A stretch of DNA of 46,883 bases from an uncultured Prevotellaceae bacterium (GCA_902762325.1 CACWNV010000031.1:1-46883); one strand, 5' to 3'. Positions 1-10,049 are shown, numbered from the stretch's first letter. Translations and numbers: made by a program. The notes: generated by a model not told the origin, from the letters alone.

Positions 1-469
1 CATCAAATAGAGGTTTGAAGTGTTCCCTCCCTTTGCTATATAAATTTCTTTCAAAACCAACTATTGCGGTTTTGTTATGTGCAAAACTCTGATTGAAATG
101 TGCAGCCAATTCATCTATCCATTCAAATTGTGGCAAACCTTCAAAACGACTCAATATATCCATGAAAGAACGTAGTTGTCTAAATTCTTCATCACTCAGT
201 TCAGTGCTATAAATAGAAAAGTTAGCATCACGATAACGATATAGCGTTTGTCGTCCTTGTTGTTTTCGTTCTATAACAACTCTATATTTGTTCTCAATTT
301 CTGTCAAGTCATTTTGCAGAGTAGTTCTTGACTTGACAAGTTCCAAGCCCCTGTGTTCTAACTCCCGATTGCAGAAAGCTATTAACTCTTTGCCGGAATA
401 ATATGTGCCGCTACTCAGGTAACGATCTAAAATCATCTCACGTACAGAATAAATCTTGTTATTGGGCAT
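1..469 (-). CDS. WYL-domain transcriptional regulator, C-terminus cut by window edge
   Basis: Reading leftward from the ATG at 469 gives 156 codons with no stop, running off the left edge. The product starts MPNNKIYSVREMILDRYL. Its first ~75 residues look like a helix-turn-helix region, and the segment ending in ...YSKGREHFKPLFD resembles the lead-in to a WYL domain in Bacteroidota regulators. Such proteins are usually DNA-binding regulators whose WYL domain senses a ligand, often a nucleic acid or nucleotide. The gene diverges from the secreted-protein gene at 835 and has its own promoter about 95 bp upstream. It is the only regulator-like gene near the SusC/SusD locus, but nothing shows that it controls it. 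The family call rests on the N-terminal half only. Confidence 0.7.
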   Translation of the reverse strand, partial: MPNNKIYSVREMILDRYLSSGTYYSGKELIAFCNRELEHRGLELVKSRTTLQNDLTEIENKYRVVIERKQQGRQTLYRYRDANFSIYSTELSDEEFRQLRSFMDILSRFEGLPQFEWIDELAAHFNQSFAHNKTAIVGFERNLYSKGREHFKPLFD

Positions 470-565
470 AGTAGAAAATCTTAATATTTATAGGACAACT
501 TAGAGACAGCTCAATATTATGGAACTATTGATGGTGGCATGATTGCGGATATTGCGTTTCGTGTG

Positions 566-596
566 CAAATATAATAAATAAAAATAAGGTGGCAAA
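566..596 (-). promoter_or_regulatory. Promoter of the WYL regulator
   Basis: On the minus strand TATATTTG (566-573) is preceded by TTTG (593-596) with a 19-bp spacer. This matches the Bacteroidota housekeeping consensus TTTG-N19..21-TAnnTTTG. The predicted leader is about 90 nt. Confidence 0.7.
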
Positions 597-711
597 CTTA
601 ATGGTGTATTATATGCGGCGGAAAAATGAATAGATTTGAACTTTATTATTTGACAATCGACTTTGAATATTGCTCCAGTTGTTCTTTTTTTTCAATTCGG
701 AGGCTTTTTTA

Positions 712-744
712 TTTGGTATGTTTAATTAAAAATGTGTATATTTG
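712..744 (+). promoter_or_regulatory. Promoter of the 835-3660 gene
   Basis: TTTG (712-715) and TATATTTG (737-744) are separated by 21 bp, a full match to the Bacteroidota consensus. Transcription should begin near 750, giving a leader of about 85 nt that includes the 28-bp duplication. Confidence 0.7.
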
Positions 745-794
745 CAGCGTTGAATTATAGTTTCGATCAATCAATTTATCAATTTATTAACTTA

Positions 795-850
795 ATATTT
801 AAATTTATGAGAAAACGTTTACATATTTAAATTTATGAGAAAACGTTTAC
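795..850 (+). repeat. Perfect 28-bp tandem duplication across the start codon
   Basis: Bases 795-822 and 823-850 are identical. Each copy contains ATGAGAAAACGTTTAC. The first ATG (807) opens a seven-codon frame (MRKRLHI) that stops at 828-830, just before the second ATG at 835 that starts the long gene. Since 28 is not a multiple of 3, the first start is out of frame. The first copy therefore makes a decoy mini-ORF in the leader. Confidence 0.95.
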
Positions 851-3660
851 TTTTAGCCTTTACAGCTATTTTGTGCGTCATTTCGTCTTCTGCCGTACAG
901 GTTGGCGATTATGTGTTCACGCACAGTGGCAGGTACAAAGTGATCGGTGAGAATCTCGTAGCTAACGGGAACTTTACCGCTAACTATGACGGTTGGACCG
1001 ATATCACAGCTATGCCAATCAGTCCCGACTTCTGGTCAGTCCAGGAAGGTGCAGGACCTAATGGGCAGAATGTGTTGCAAAGCTTGAGTAATGCTGATGA
1101 GCAGAATGGTGCTTTTATTTTCCAGTCTATCCCATTCGAGCCCAGCAAGAGCTACATCATTACCTTGAAGATTAAGAGTGCTGAGCCTGGTACATCTTCT
1201 GTAACAGAGAAAGCTGCAAATTATGTGGATGTCTATGCAAGTGCTGAGGCTGCTGCCAATAAGAGTGCTGAGCGTTTCCAGCAGATTGCTACAACAGAGG
1301 CTCTGCAGGCTGAATGGACTGAGTATTCATTCGCATTCACCGATACTGTGACTGGTGGTTCTACCGGTTATATCAATATTGCTATCGGTCGTCTGCTTCC
1401 CGAGTCTCAGATCACAGACATCTCAGTTAATGAGGTAACAGAAGTCTATGATACCCGTAAGGCACAGACCACTGTTGACTATGCAAAGAAGATGCTTGCC
1501 ATCACTGAGTTCACTGAGGAGAGAGAGAATCTGGAGTCTATCACCGAGGCATTAGACTATTGCTTGCAGAACAATGACGGTTCTATGCTGGGAATCAATT
1601 TCGACGACTTCAGTTCTTCTGAGGACTTCATGGTTCAATTTGAGGATCTGATTAAGATTTACATGGATGCTAACTCCTATGACCTTGTCAATCCTACAGA
1701 GTCACGTAAGCAGTACATCACGAATGGACAGTTCACTCAGATGCCTGACCTCCGTAACGGTTCTACAGGTAATGGTGACTGGCATTGGGGCGGTTCAGGA
1801 CGTTGGTTCCACCGTGTAGGTTCTGACTATGATCCCACTAAGCTCTATGATTATATCCAGGCTTCATACGACCTCGGTTCTGGTTTTGCATACATTGAGA
1901 AAGATCTGCCCGCCGGTAAGTATCTCTTCCAGCTTGACATCAAAGGCTGGCTGATGGCTGGTACTTCATCTGCATTGCGTTATACACCAAACTATGACTC
2001 AAAGATTGAAGGTTGCGTCCTTTATATTAATAATGACACCATTAATCTCCCTGCATTGCAGACACGTGACTACCGAACAGAATATATCATCGTCAACATG
2101 CCTGAGAAGGGTCTGCTGCGTGCCGGATTCATTCATCCTCAGTTGAGTGACGGAACAAAGCTCGGTGGTGAGATTGACCTTTGCAATCCTGTTCTCCGTC
2201 TCTTCGGAACAGATGCCGGTGATCGTCTTGAAGGACATGTCGTTGCCTATAACATCGCTACTCAGCAGAACGCTGCCAAGGTGATGATCGACTCAGCTAA
2301 GGTTGTTGTCGTTAAGCCCGAGTACCCATGGGGTAAGGCAGAGCTGCAGGCTGCTATTGAATATTGGGATGGTGCTTATAACTGGTCGTTCACAGCTGAG
2401 CCTACTCAGGAAGTGGCTGACTCTTTGACACAGGTTATGCGTGGCATGCGTACCGATATCAACAACTTCTACGCATTCAACAAGCCTTATACTGACCTTG
2501 CAGAGTATCTGCCAAAGGCACAGGCCGTGTATGATGATCCTGCCAATGCTTCAGCTTCAGCTTCAGCAAAAACAGCTTTCAAGGCTGCGTTAGACAATGC
2601 CAATGCACTTATTGCAGGCGTTACCGCTACACGTACTGATGATGATGTCGTTAACTTTGAGAATGCACTTGCCCAGTTGATTGAAACTGAAGAAGCATTC
2701 AGAAAGTCTACAGCATCGTTTGCTAACCCAAGTCCGAAGCCAATTGTCAACAAAGACTTTGCTGATCATAGTGGTGGTAATACCAGCACATTTAAAGCTC
2801 CAGGCTGGGATATCATCTGTAACGAAGGAAATGGTAAGTGGCAATATGGCACATCAGCAAACTTCGAAGGCGGATCCCGCATTTCTTCTTGGCGTGGATA
2901 TACTGGCTGGGCATTCAACAAGGCTTCTCAGAAGATTACGCTTGTCGATGCCGGAGCATACGAGTTCGTCTGCCAGGCATACGCCAACAATGAGAATGGA
3001 GGCCGCGATACAGGTTATGAGACACCGACAGGTATCAAGTATTACGTGAAAGACGTGAATGTGGCAGATTCTATCGGCAGCATTGACATCCACACCTATA
3101 TGTCCTTACAGGATTCTCTGGGTTACGGTGGTGATGATATGCCTGAGTGGTTTGTTGTCGTGCTGAACAAGACAGACAATAATCCTCTTGAAGTTGAGTT
3201 CGGTATGGATGCTTTGAGCCACGACCAGACATGTAACAGATATGGCTATGGTAGCAATAACATCTACTTCTGCGGTCCGTATGCAGACTATACAGCCGAC
3301 CTGAAGGCTGCCCTGACAGCAGATGTCAACAGTGCAGAGGCTCAGCTGGCTCCGTTCAATGAAGATCAGCTCGCTCTCACTGAGGCAACTGTTCTGGCAA
3401 ATGTTAAGGAACATGCCAAGAAAGCTCTTGACGAGACTCCTGGTCTGCAGAGCAAATGGTATCGTATGCTGAAGCGTGCTCGTGCAACATTCGATGCATT
3501 TGTAACAGGTATCAAGGGTGTTGTTGCTGAGGATGTTGCTACCCGTCGTCCTGTCGTTGAAGGTGTTTACAACCTGTCAGGCGTGAAGGTAGGTAACAGC
3601 ATGGAGAACCTCCCGAAGGGACTCTATATCGTAAACGGAAAGAAGTATATCGTAAAATAA
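835..3660 (+). CDS. Large secreted multi-module protein with C-terminal sorting-type tail
   Basis: This 941-residue protein of unknown function has a Sec signal peptide at residues 1-20. Three segments begin with a jelly-roll-like signature: NLVANGNF near residue 42, YITNGQF near 295 and KPIVNKDF near 637. They resemble carbohydrate-binding-type beta-sandwiches. Helical, Ala-rich linkers lie between them (about 205-285, 475-630 and 820-890); the second looks FIVAR-like. The tail KGLYIVNGKKYIVK resembles the C-terminal domain of Prevotella secreted proteins and suggests type IX secretion (inference). No catalytic motif was recognised, so a surface adhesin or glycan-binding role is most likely. 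It has its own promoter and terminator and lies directly upstream of the FAS1/SusCD locus. A three-copy hexanucleotide repeat (2548-2565) codes for a Ser-Ala linker. The start at 835 follows from frame and signal peptide. Confidence 0.8.
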   Translation: MRKRLLLAFTAILCVISSSAVQVGDYVFTHSGRYKVIGENLVANGNFTANYDGWTDITAMPISPDFWSVQEGAGPNGQNVLQSLSNADEQNGAFIFQSIPFEPSKSYIITLKIKSAEPGTSSVTEKAANYVDVYASAEAAANKSAERFQQIATTEALQAEWTEYSFAFTDTVTGGSTGYINIAIGRLLPESQITDISVNEVTEVYDTRKAQTTVDYAKKMLAITEFTEERENLESITEALDYCLQNNDGSMLGINFDDFSSSEDFMVQFEDLIKIYMDANSYDLVNPTESRKQYITNGQFTQMPDLRNGSTGNGDWHWGGSGRWFHRVGSDYDPTKLYDYIQASYDLGSGFAYIEKDLPAGKYLFQLDIKGWLMAGTSSALRYTPNYDSKIEGCVLYINNDTINLPALQTRDYRTEYIIVNMPEKGLLRAGFIHPQLSDGTKLGGEIDLCNPVLRLFGTDAGDRLEGHVVAYNIATQQNAAKVMIDSAKVVVVKPEYPWGKAELQAAIEYWDGAYNWSFTAEPTQEVADSLTQVMRGMRTDINNFYAFNKPYTDLAEYLPKAQAVYDDPANASASASAKTAFKAALDNANALIAGVTATRTDDDVVNFENALAQLIETEEAFRKSTASFANPSPKPIVNKDFADHSGGNTSTFKAPGWDIICNEGNGKWQYGTSANFEGGSRISSWRGYTGWAFNKASQKITLVDAGAYEFVCQAYANNENGGRDTGYETPTGIKYYVKDVNVADSIGSIDIHTYMSLQDSLGYGGDDMPEWFVVVLNKTDNNPLEVEFGMDALSHDQTCNRYGYGSNNIYFCGPYADYTADLKAALTADVNSAEAQLAPFNEDQLALTEATVLANVKEHAKKALDETPGLQSKWYRMLKRARATFDAFVTGIKGVVAEDVATRRPVVEGVYNLSGVKVGNSMENLPKGLYIVNGKKYIVK

Positions 3661-3680
3661 TCCTAAGAAAATCATTTAAG

Positions 3681-3709
3681 GAGGCTGGCAGCAAGGCCAG
3701 CCTCTTTTT
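3681..3709 (+). terminator. Intrinsic terminator after the secreted-protein gene
   Basis: A perfect 9-bp stem GAGGCTGGC/GCCAGCCTC (3681-3689 and 3696-3704) with a 6-nt loop is followed by TTTTT. It begins 21 nt after the stop codon and separates this gene from the downstream locus. Confidence 0.9.
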
Positions 3710-3731
3710 ATTAATTTTACGCGCGTTAAGT

Positions 3732-3762
3732 TTTGATTTCTGCTTTTTTTAGCTTATATTTG
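3732..3762 (+). promoter_or_regulatory. Promoter of the FAS1/SusCD locus
   Basis: TTTG (3732-3735) and TATATTTG (3755-3762) are 19 bp apart, an exact consensus match. The predicted leader is about 53 nt and contains a 10-bp direct repeat AATAAATAAC (3767-3776 and 3784-3793). The palindrome ACGCGCGT (3719-3726) lies just upstream of the -33 box and could be an operator. Confidence 0.75.
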
Positions 3763-3820
3763 CACCAATAAATAACGAAGCCTAATAAATAACAGATTTG
3801 AACTCTAAATTTATAAAATA

Positions 3821-6607
3821 ATGTCTATGAGAAAATTCTTCATTTGTATCTTTCTCGTCTGTACGGGATTGATGACTTCCTGTGTTGATAAAAACGAGGA
3901 GGTGGATGCTGACGTTAAGCCAGAGTGGCTTGGCGGAAGTATTTATGAGGAATTGCAGAATCCAAATCCAAACAGACTGACTGGTACGTTTAATACGTAT
4001 CTTCGACTGGTGAACGATTTGGATTATGCAACTACTCTGTCACGTACAGGTAGTAAGACGGTCTTTCCTGCAAATGACGAGGCTTTTGAGCGGTTCTTCC
4101 AGAACAACAGCTGGGGAGTGAAGCGTTATGAAGATTTGTCGTCAGCTCAGAAAAAACTGTTGCTCTACTCGTCAATGATTGACAATGCTCTATTGGTGAA
4201 CATGCTTGCCAATGTCAGCAATGGTAATGCCGTTGCTAAAGGTCTGGCACTGAAGCATGCAACGTCAGTTAATGTAATCGACAGCGTAACGCATCTCTAT
4301 GGTCCGTCAGAGATGCCGCGTAACAATAACTGGTGGACGAAATACTATCAGTCAGGTATTGATATTGTCAGTGACAACACTCGTCCGATGCTTGTTCATT
4401 TCACCCGTGAGCAGATGGTAAACAATGGCATAAGTACTTCTGGTGAGAACAGTGACTTTGCCATCTTGACGGGAGAGGCATACAATGAAGACGAGAAGCC
4501 CGCCTATGTCTTTAATGACCGGATTATTAATCGCGACGTGACATGTATGAACGGTTACATCCAGCAGTTGAAGGACGTGCTTGTCCCGCCGGGAAACATG
4601 GCTCAGGTGCTGCGGGCAGATGAGGAGACGAGTATCTTCAGCAGAATGCTTGACTATTTCGCTGCACCCTATTTCGATCAGGTCACTACCAATAACTATA
4701 ACGACTGGGCTCAGGCAAACGGTCAGCCGCTGAGAGACTCCATTTTCCAGATGCGTTATGTCAGTTCGCGTTCTCAGGACGGAACATTAGTCATTGATCC
4801 TAATGGACGTACACTTGGTCAGGGACGTTACCTTTCCTATGACCCGGGATGGAATCAGTATTATCCTTCCCATGCTAATGTATCTCAAATAGATTATACT
4901 ATTACTGATATGGGAGCAATGTTCGTTCCTGATAATAATGCAGTTAAAAAGTATTTCCTGCCAGGTGGAAATGGAGCCTTCCTGATAGACATCTATGGAA
5001 CCAAGGAGAACACAGAAGCAAACCTGCTTGAGAATCTTGATTCGTTGCATGTCCGGAATCCGCAGATTCTCACGGCATTTATCAGAAACTTGCAGAAGAA
5101 CTCATTTGTTGAGACAGTACCCAGTAAGTTCACGACCATTATCAACGATGCCAGTGAGAACATGGGTATGAACATGAGTTATCTTAAACAAAAGAGTGAC
5201 GGCAAGTATGACATTAAGATAGCAAACAATGGAGTTATTTATATTTTGAAAGATATGATTGCTCCAGATGAATACCAGGCTGTGCTTGCTCCCGCTTCAT
5301 CTTATCCTGATATGAAAGTGATGAACTGGGCTGTTCAAGACAGAAGGTATTTAGGAGTTGACTTCAGATTCTATCTATTGGCAATGAGTGCCAACTATGC
5401 TTTCTTCATTCCTGATGACGAAGCATTTGACACTTATTATATAGACCCGGCTTCTCTCGGACATTCCCGTCCCGAAGTATTACATTTCTATTATGATAAC
5501 GAACATACACCCACTTTGCGTTGTGATCGCTATTATTACAATGTAGCTGATAATACAATTGGTGCCCGTATCGGCGAAGTATCTGACATCAGCCAGCGTA
5601 AGTCTCAGTTGATAGACATACTGAACTATCACACCTTATTATTAAAGGAGGGTGAGACACTTGGAACTAATAAATACTACAAGACCAAGCACGGTGGAGA
5701 GATTTATGTCAGTTCAAATGCAAAAGGCGGATATGTTGCCAGTGGTGCTCAGCTCGGAGATGGAATCGTAGAGAAACCTATTATAGAGGAAATCTATAAT
5801 CAAAAGAACGGTAACGCCTACCGCATCAACCGTCTTATCCAGGCTCCACAGAAGAGTGTATCTCGCATTCTTCAGGATAATGAACAGTTCACAGAGTTCT
5901 ATGAAGTATGCTCAGGCTTTGCAGCAGACAATATCATGACCTGGGCTGGCATCTCTCCTGACAAGAATTCCTTCGGCACAACAGAACAAGATCAGTATAT
6001 CGTTTTCACATCTACCTATGGAAAGGGTGATAAAGCTGTGCAGTCGGCTTGCTTAGACGAGAATGTCAAGATGTTTAACACATATAACTACACGTTGTAT
6101 GCACCCGATAACGAAGCTATGCAGATTGCTTATGCTAATGGTCTGCCAAGGTGGAGTGAAATACAGGAGCTCTTTGACACTTATGGCGATGAGGCCAGCA
6201 GTGAGATCCGCGCAAGTGTGAAGAAGAAGATACAGGCACTCCGCGAATTCGTGAGATACCATTTCCAGAGTGTTTCTCTCTATGCAGACAACACCGTCGA
6301 AGGTGGTACTTACCAGACTTTGGCTACAGACGAAATCGGCTTGGCACGTACTGTTGAAGTGTCAGGAGGAAACGGAGTCATTAATGTGACAGATGGCGTT
6401 GGCAACTCACATGCTGTGAAAGCTAATGTTGCAGGTCGTGTAGTGAATGAAATGGCCCGTGACTATTGGTTTAATAGTTCTCGTGCTTCTGCAACAGAGA
6501 TTACGACCTCTTCATTCTGTGCCGTTCATGAGATAACCGAACCATTCTATCTGTTCAAGGACAATACAGGTAAACCGACATGGAAACCTGAATTTATGGA
6601 CAAATAA
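3821..6607 (+). CDS. Surface lipoprotein with four fasciclin (FAS1) repeats
   Basis: This 928-residue lipoprotein has lipobox LMTSC with the acylated cysteine at residue 21. An alternative ATG two codons in gives Cys19. Four FAS1-like repeats can be traced by their TVFPANDEAF-type signatures: about 58-255 (VFPANDEAFERFF), 265-480 (MFVPDNNAVKKYF), 483-690 (FFIPDDEAFDTYY) and 691-915 (LYAPDNEAMQIAY). FAS1 domains mediate protein or polysaccharide adhesion. In Bacteroidota they often occur in outer-membrane lipoproteins encoded beside SusC/SusD pairs. It is first in the locus, 22 bp before SusC, so it is probably co-transcribed and part of the same surface complex. The ligand is unknown. Confidence 0.85.
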   Translation: MSMRKFFICIFLVCTGLMTSCVDKNEEVDADVKPEWLGGSIYEELQNPNPNRLTGTFNTYLRLVNDLDYATTLSRTGSKTVFPANDEAFERFFQNNSWGVKRYEDLSSAQKKLLLYSSMIDNALLVNMLANVSNGNAVAKGLALKHATSVNVIDSVTHLYGPSEMPRNNNWWTKYYQSGIDIVSDNTRPMLVHFTREQMVNNGISTSGENSDFAILTGEAYNEDEKPAYVFNDRIINRDVTCMNGYIQQLKDVLVPPGNMAQVLRADEETSIFSRMLDYFAAPYFDQVTTNNYNDWAQANGQPLRDSIFQMRYVSSRSQDGTLVIDPNGRTLGQGRYLSYDPGWNQYYPSHANVSQIDYTITDMGAMFVPDNNAVKKYFLPGGNGAFLIDIYGTKENTEANLLENLDSLHVRNPQILTAFIRNLQKNSFVETVPSKFTTIINDASENMGMNMSYLKQKSDGKYDIKIANNGVIYILKDMIAPDEYQAVLAPASSYPDMKVMNWAVQDRRYLGVDFRFYLLAMSANYAFFIPDDEAFDTYYIDPASLGHSRPEVLHFYYDNEHTPTLRCDRYYYNVADNTIGARIGEVSDISQRKSQLIDILNYHTLLLKEGETLGTNKYYKTKHGGEIYVSSNAKGGYVASGAQLGDGIVEKPIIEEIYNQKNGNAYRINRLIQAPQKSVSRILQDNEQFTEFYEVCSGFAADNIMTWAGISPDKNSFGTTEQDQYIVFTSTYGKGDKAVQSACLDENVKMFNTYNYTLYAPDNEAMQIAYANGLPRWSEIQELFDTYGDEASSEIRASVKKKIQALREFVRYHFQSVSLYADNTVEGGTYQTLATDEIGLARTVEVSGGNGVINVTDGVGNSHAVKANVAGRVVNEMARDYWFNSSRASATEITTSSFCAVHEITEPFYLFKDNTGKPTWKPEFMDK

Positions 6608-6629
6608 ATTCTTAAATGATCATTGAATT

Positions 6630-9600
6630 ATGAAAAAAATACTGTTAATAGCTTTTCTATGTGTCGTCACACAGGCTGTGATGGCTCAAAGTAAGCGTAT
6701 ATCAGGTACGGTAAGCGATCCGATGGGCCCGATTATGATGGCAAATGTCACGGAGCGCGATCAGAATGACCGTATTGTCTCAGCAGCTCAGACAGATATC
6801 AATGGTAACTTCTCAATGGAAGTGAAGAGCCCCAGGAATAAACTGGTGGTTTCTTTCGTTGGTGATAAGACCAAAACGATACCCATTGGTGACACTGAGG
6901 TGTTTGATATTCAGCTGGAACCAGAATCAACAACACTGCAGGAGGTGACAGTCAAAGCCAGCCGTATGGGTTCTGGTGGCTTGTTCATTCCAAAGCGTGA
7001 GGTATCTGTTGCCCAGCAGACTTTCAATATGGATGCTGTCGAAGGTATGTCGTTCACCTCTGCTGATGAAGCCCTGCAAGGTGAGATTGCCGGTCTTGAT
7101 ATTGTCAGCAATTCAGGTAACCTTGGTGCTGGAACGACCATGCGTCTTCGTGGTGTGACAACCATTAACGGAAACGCCGAGCCGCTGATTGTCGTTGATG
7201 ATAAGATCTTTGACAATCCGGATGAGACTTTTGACTTTGCCAATGCTACAGACGAGCAATATGCTTCGTTGTTGTCAGTGAATGTGGAAGATATTGCAAA
7301 CATTGTTGTCCTCAAGGATGCTGCTGCCACAGCTGTCTGGGGTGTAAATGGTGCCAATGGTGTTATCCAGATTACAACTAAGCGTGGTGCCCGTGGTAAG
7401 ACCCGCGTGAATTTCTCTTATAAGTTTACTGGCACATGGCAGCCCGACGGATATAAGCTTCTGAACGGTGATGACTATACCATGCTGATGAAAGAAGAGT
7501 TCTACAATCCCACTCAGTTGTCTACAGCCACGACAAATATAGCAGAGCTGAACTATAATCCCAGTTGGGCAGAATATGAAAACTGGAACAATAATACGGA
7601 TTGGGTAAAGGCTGTAAAGCAGTTTGGACAGATGCACTCCTATAATTTAAATCTGTCTGGTGGAGGTCAGAAGGCACGTTTCCGTATATCTGCCGGATAT
7701 GACCATCAGACGGGTTCAATTATCAAGCAGAAGCTTGACAGGTTCTCCACTCGTCTTGTACTCGATTACAATGTGAGTGACCGTATCCTGTTCTCAACAA
7801 ACTTTGCACTGACCTATACAAACAATTTCCAGAACTATAGTGGACTGCTTGGTATTGCCCAGAAGCTGGCTCCAAACATGAGCATCTACCGTCAGACAGC
7901 TGAAGGAGAAGATACTCATGAGTTCTATCTGATGAATCCGACGGCAGGATCAGGACAGACACCATATTCCGGAAACTTCTCATCAAGCCAGTTGGAGTCG
8001 ATCCGTGCCTTGGGTAACCCCATCGCTATTGCCGAGATGGCATGGAAGAAAGATCAGACCTATCGTATCACACCAGATTTTGCAGTTAAGTATGAACTGC
8101 TTGGAACAGGTGAAGGTCAGCACCGTCTGACATTCAACGGTCGTGTCGACTTTGATATTTATGCACGTAGTGTTCCGACTTATCATCCAGCAGCCCTTTC
8201 TACAGACTCATGGACAAGTACTGGATACAATGCCGCCAGTAACTCAGAGTCTAACCGCTTGAAAATCGGTGCACGTGCAGAATTTGTCTATACACCTTAT
8301 TTCCGTAATAAGGACTTTAGTTCACAGATGCTTGTGCGCTATGAAATGAGCACTTCAAAGAGTAACTCACAGTACATTTCCCAGTATGACCTGCCCGATG
8401 GCGTTACGTCTCCCACTGTAGATGCTGCCTTGCCAGGTGGTAAGGATGTAAACGGTAATTATGCCATGACCAGTGGTAACAGCCGTTCTAATTCTCAGAA
8501 CCTGTTGTACAACGGCCATTTCTCTTATAAAGAGCGTTATATTCTTGGATTCTCCTTGAGAGCAGATGGAAACTCGAAGTTCGGTCCTAAGAACAAATGG
8601 GCATATTTCCCAGGAGTAAGTCTCCGTTATAATGTGATTGATGAGCCGTTCATGAGGAAGATCAAAGGCAAAGCCGTTTCTGAATTTGGCTTGCGTGCTT
8701 CTTGGGGAGTGAATGGTAAGGCTCCTGATGCTGATTATTTGTTCTATTCTACATATAATACCAGTGCTGGTTCGTATGGTAATGGTACAACATTGGTAAC
8801 CGCATCAATTGACGGTCTGAAACTTGATGACCTGAGATGGGAAAAGACAACTTCTTATAACCTTGGTGCAAACCTTGGCTTGTTGAATAACATGGTTGAA
8901 GTTGAGTTCGACTACTATCATAAGAGCACTAATGACTTGCTGATGAAGAGTGTCCGTATCCCTTCGACAACAGGTTATGCAAGTGTTTCCTATGCTAATG
9001 TCGGACGGATGAACAACGATGGTTGGGAATTGAATGTGAATGGACGACGTTTCCTGAAGATTGGAAAGTTCTCTATGGATGTCGGTTTCAACATAGCCCA
9101 GAACTACAATGAGATTAAAGAGATGGATCAGCGAGTGCTGGATGCTATCAACTCGGAGTGGAGTGCAACAACCCGTCCGACAAACAGAAGTACGACCGGT
9201 TATCTGAATCGTGTTCAGATAGGTAATCCATTAGGATCTATCTACGGATTTAAATACAAGGGCGTGTTCCAGTACAGCTATGATTATCTTGAAAACTACC
9301 AAAAAGAGCACAATCTGAATGCAGCTGACTACGAAGCTTGGATTAATGGTGAGATAGCCAGCGGTAAGACATTCCCAATTGTCCTCGGTTCTGACGGTAA
9401 GGTCTTGATGACCAGTCAGGGACATCCTCAGCATCTTGTATACAATTATGACGGCAATACTTCGACCTATACATTCCAAGGAGGTGATGCCATCTATGAG
9501 GATATCAATAATGATGGTCAGATTAATGCTTTGGATATTGTCTATCTTGGTAACTCCATGCCGAAGGTACAGGGAGGATTCAATTTCACATTCCGCTATG

Positions 9601-10049
9601 GAAGATGGAGCCTTAAGACTCGTTTCGCATACCGTTTTGGCAGTAAGGTTGTGAATCTCGCCCGTCTAAACCTTGAAGAGATGTTTAACACATATAATCA
9701 ATGTGCGACAGTGAACTATCGTTGGCGTAAGGACGGTGATGAGACTCCGATACCGCGTGCCATGTATAACTCTGGCTATAATTTCCAGGCTTCTGATCGT
9801 TATGTGGAAAGCGGCTCATTTGTTCGTTTCAACAACTTGCAGCTGTCTTATTCATTTGATAAGAAATTGATTAAGAAATGGGGACTGAACTCATTGCAGC
9901 TATACCTTTCTGCAAACAATCTCTATTGTTGGACAAGGTATAGTGGAACCGACCCTGAAATCTCTGTTGCTGGTTGGGGTATGGCAGTTGACGACTCTCA
10001 AACTCCTCGTTCGAAGTCATTTACCGCAAGTATCAATATTGGATTCTAA
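6630..10049 (+). CDS. SusC/RagA-family TonB-dependent outer-membrane transporter (first copy)
   Basis: This 1139-residue protein has signal peptide MKKILLIAFLCVVTQAVMAQ, a carboxypeptidase-regulatory-like beta-sandwich (about 22-105), a TonB plug (about 110-250, with MRLRGVTTINGNAEPLIVVD and the SusC-type GANGVIQITTKRG) and a long beta-barrel ending in the C-terminal phenylalanine SFTASINIGF. SusC proteins import oligomers bound by their SusD lid, powered by TonB-ExbBD. The SusD partner begins 14 bp downstream and a FAS1 lipoprotein lies directly upstream. The substrate cannot be read from sequence. Confidence 0.97.
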   Translation: MKKILLIAFLCVVTQAVMAQSKRISGTVSDPMGPIMMANVTERDQNDRIVSAAQTDINGNFSMEVKSPRNKLVVSFVGDKTKTIPIGDTEVFDIQLEPESTTLQEVTVKASRMGSGGLFIPKREVSVAQQTFNMDAVEGMSFTSADEALQGEIAGLDIVSNSGNLGAGTTMRLRGVTTINGNAEPLIVVDDKIFDNPDETFDFANATDEQYASLLSVNVEDIANIVVLKDAAATAVWGVNGANGVIQITTKRGARGKTRVNFSYKFTGTWQPDGYKLLNGDDYTMLMKEEFYNPTQLSTATTNIAELNYNPSWAEYENWNNNTDWVKAVKQFGQMHSYNLNLSGGGQKARFRISAGYDHQTGSIIKQKLDRFSTRLVLDYNVSDRILFSTNFALTYTNNFQNYSGLLGIAQKLAPNMSIYRQTAEGEDTHEFYLMNPTAGSGQTPYSGNFSSSQLESIRALGNPIAIAEMAWKKDQTYRITPDFAVKYELLGTGEGQHRLTFNGRVDFDIYARSVPTYHPAALSTDSWTSTGYNAASNSESNRLKIGARAEFVYTPYFRNKDFSSQMLVRYEMSTSKSNSQYISQYDLPDGVTSPTVDAALPGGKDVNGNYAMTSGNSRSNSQNLLYNGHFSYKERYILGFSLRADGNSKFGPKNKWAYFPGVSLRYNVIDEPFMRKIKGKAVSEFGLRASWGVNGKAPDADYLFYSTYNTSAGSYGNGTTLVTASIDGLKLDDLRWEKTTSYNLGANLGLLNNMVEVEFDYYHKSTNDLLMKSVRIPSTTGYASVSYANVGRMNNDGWELNVNGRRFLKIGKFSMDVGFNIAQNYNEIKEMDQRVLDAINSEWSATTRPTNRSTTGYLNRVQIGNPLGSIYGFKYKGVFQYSYDYLENYQKEHNLNAADYEAWINGEIASGKTFPIVLGSDGKVLMTSQGHPQHLVYNYDGNTSTYTFQGGDAIYEDINNDGQINALDIVYLGNSMPKVQGGFNFTFRYGRWSLKTRFAYRFGSKVVNLARLNLEEMFNTYNQCATVNYRWRKDGDETPIPRAMYNSGYNFQASDRYVESGSFVRFNNLQLSYSFDKKLIKKWGLNSLQLYLSANNLYCWTRYSGTDPEISVAGWGMAVDDSQTPRSKSFTASINIGF

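Larger units (their letters stand above)
470..834. other. Divergent intergenic region
   Basis: This 365-bp AT-rich spacer separates the WYL gene from the secreted-protein gene. It holds two non-overlapping divergent promoters (566-596 leftward, 712-744 rightward) and the first copy of a 28-bp tandem duplication next to the rightward start codon. No further gene was seen. Confidence 0.8.

Noticed and set aside
2548-2565. Phase-variable repeat (three GCTTCA units)
   Set aside because: Unit length is six, so changes stay in frame; it only alters a Ser-Ala linker.
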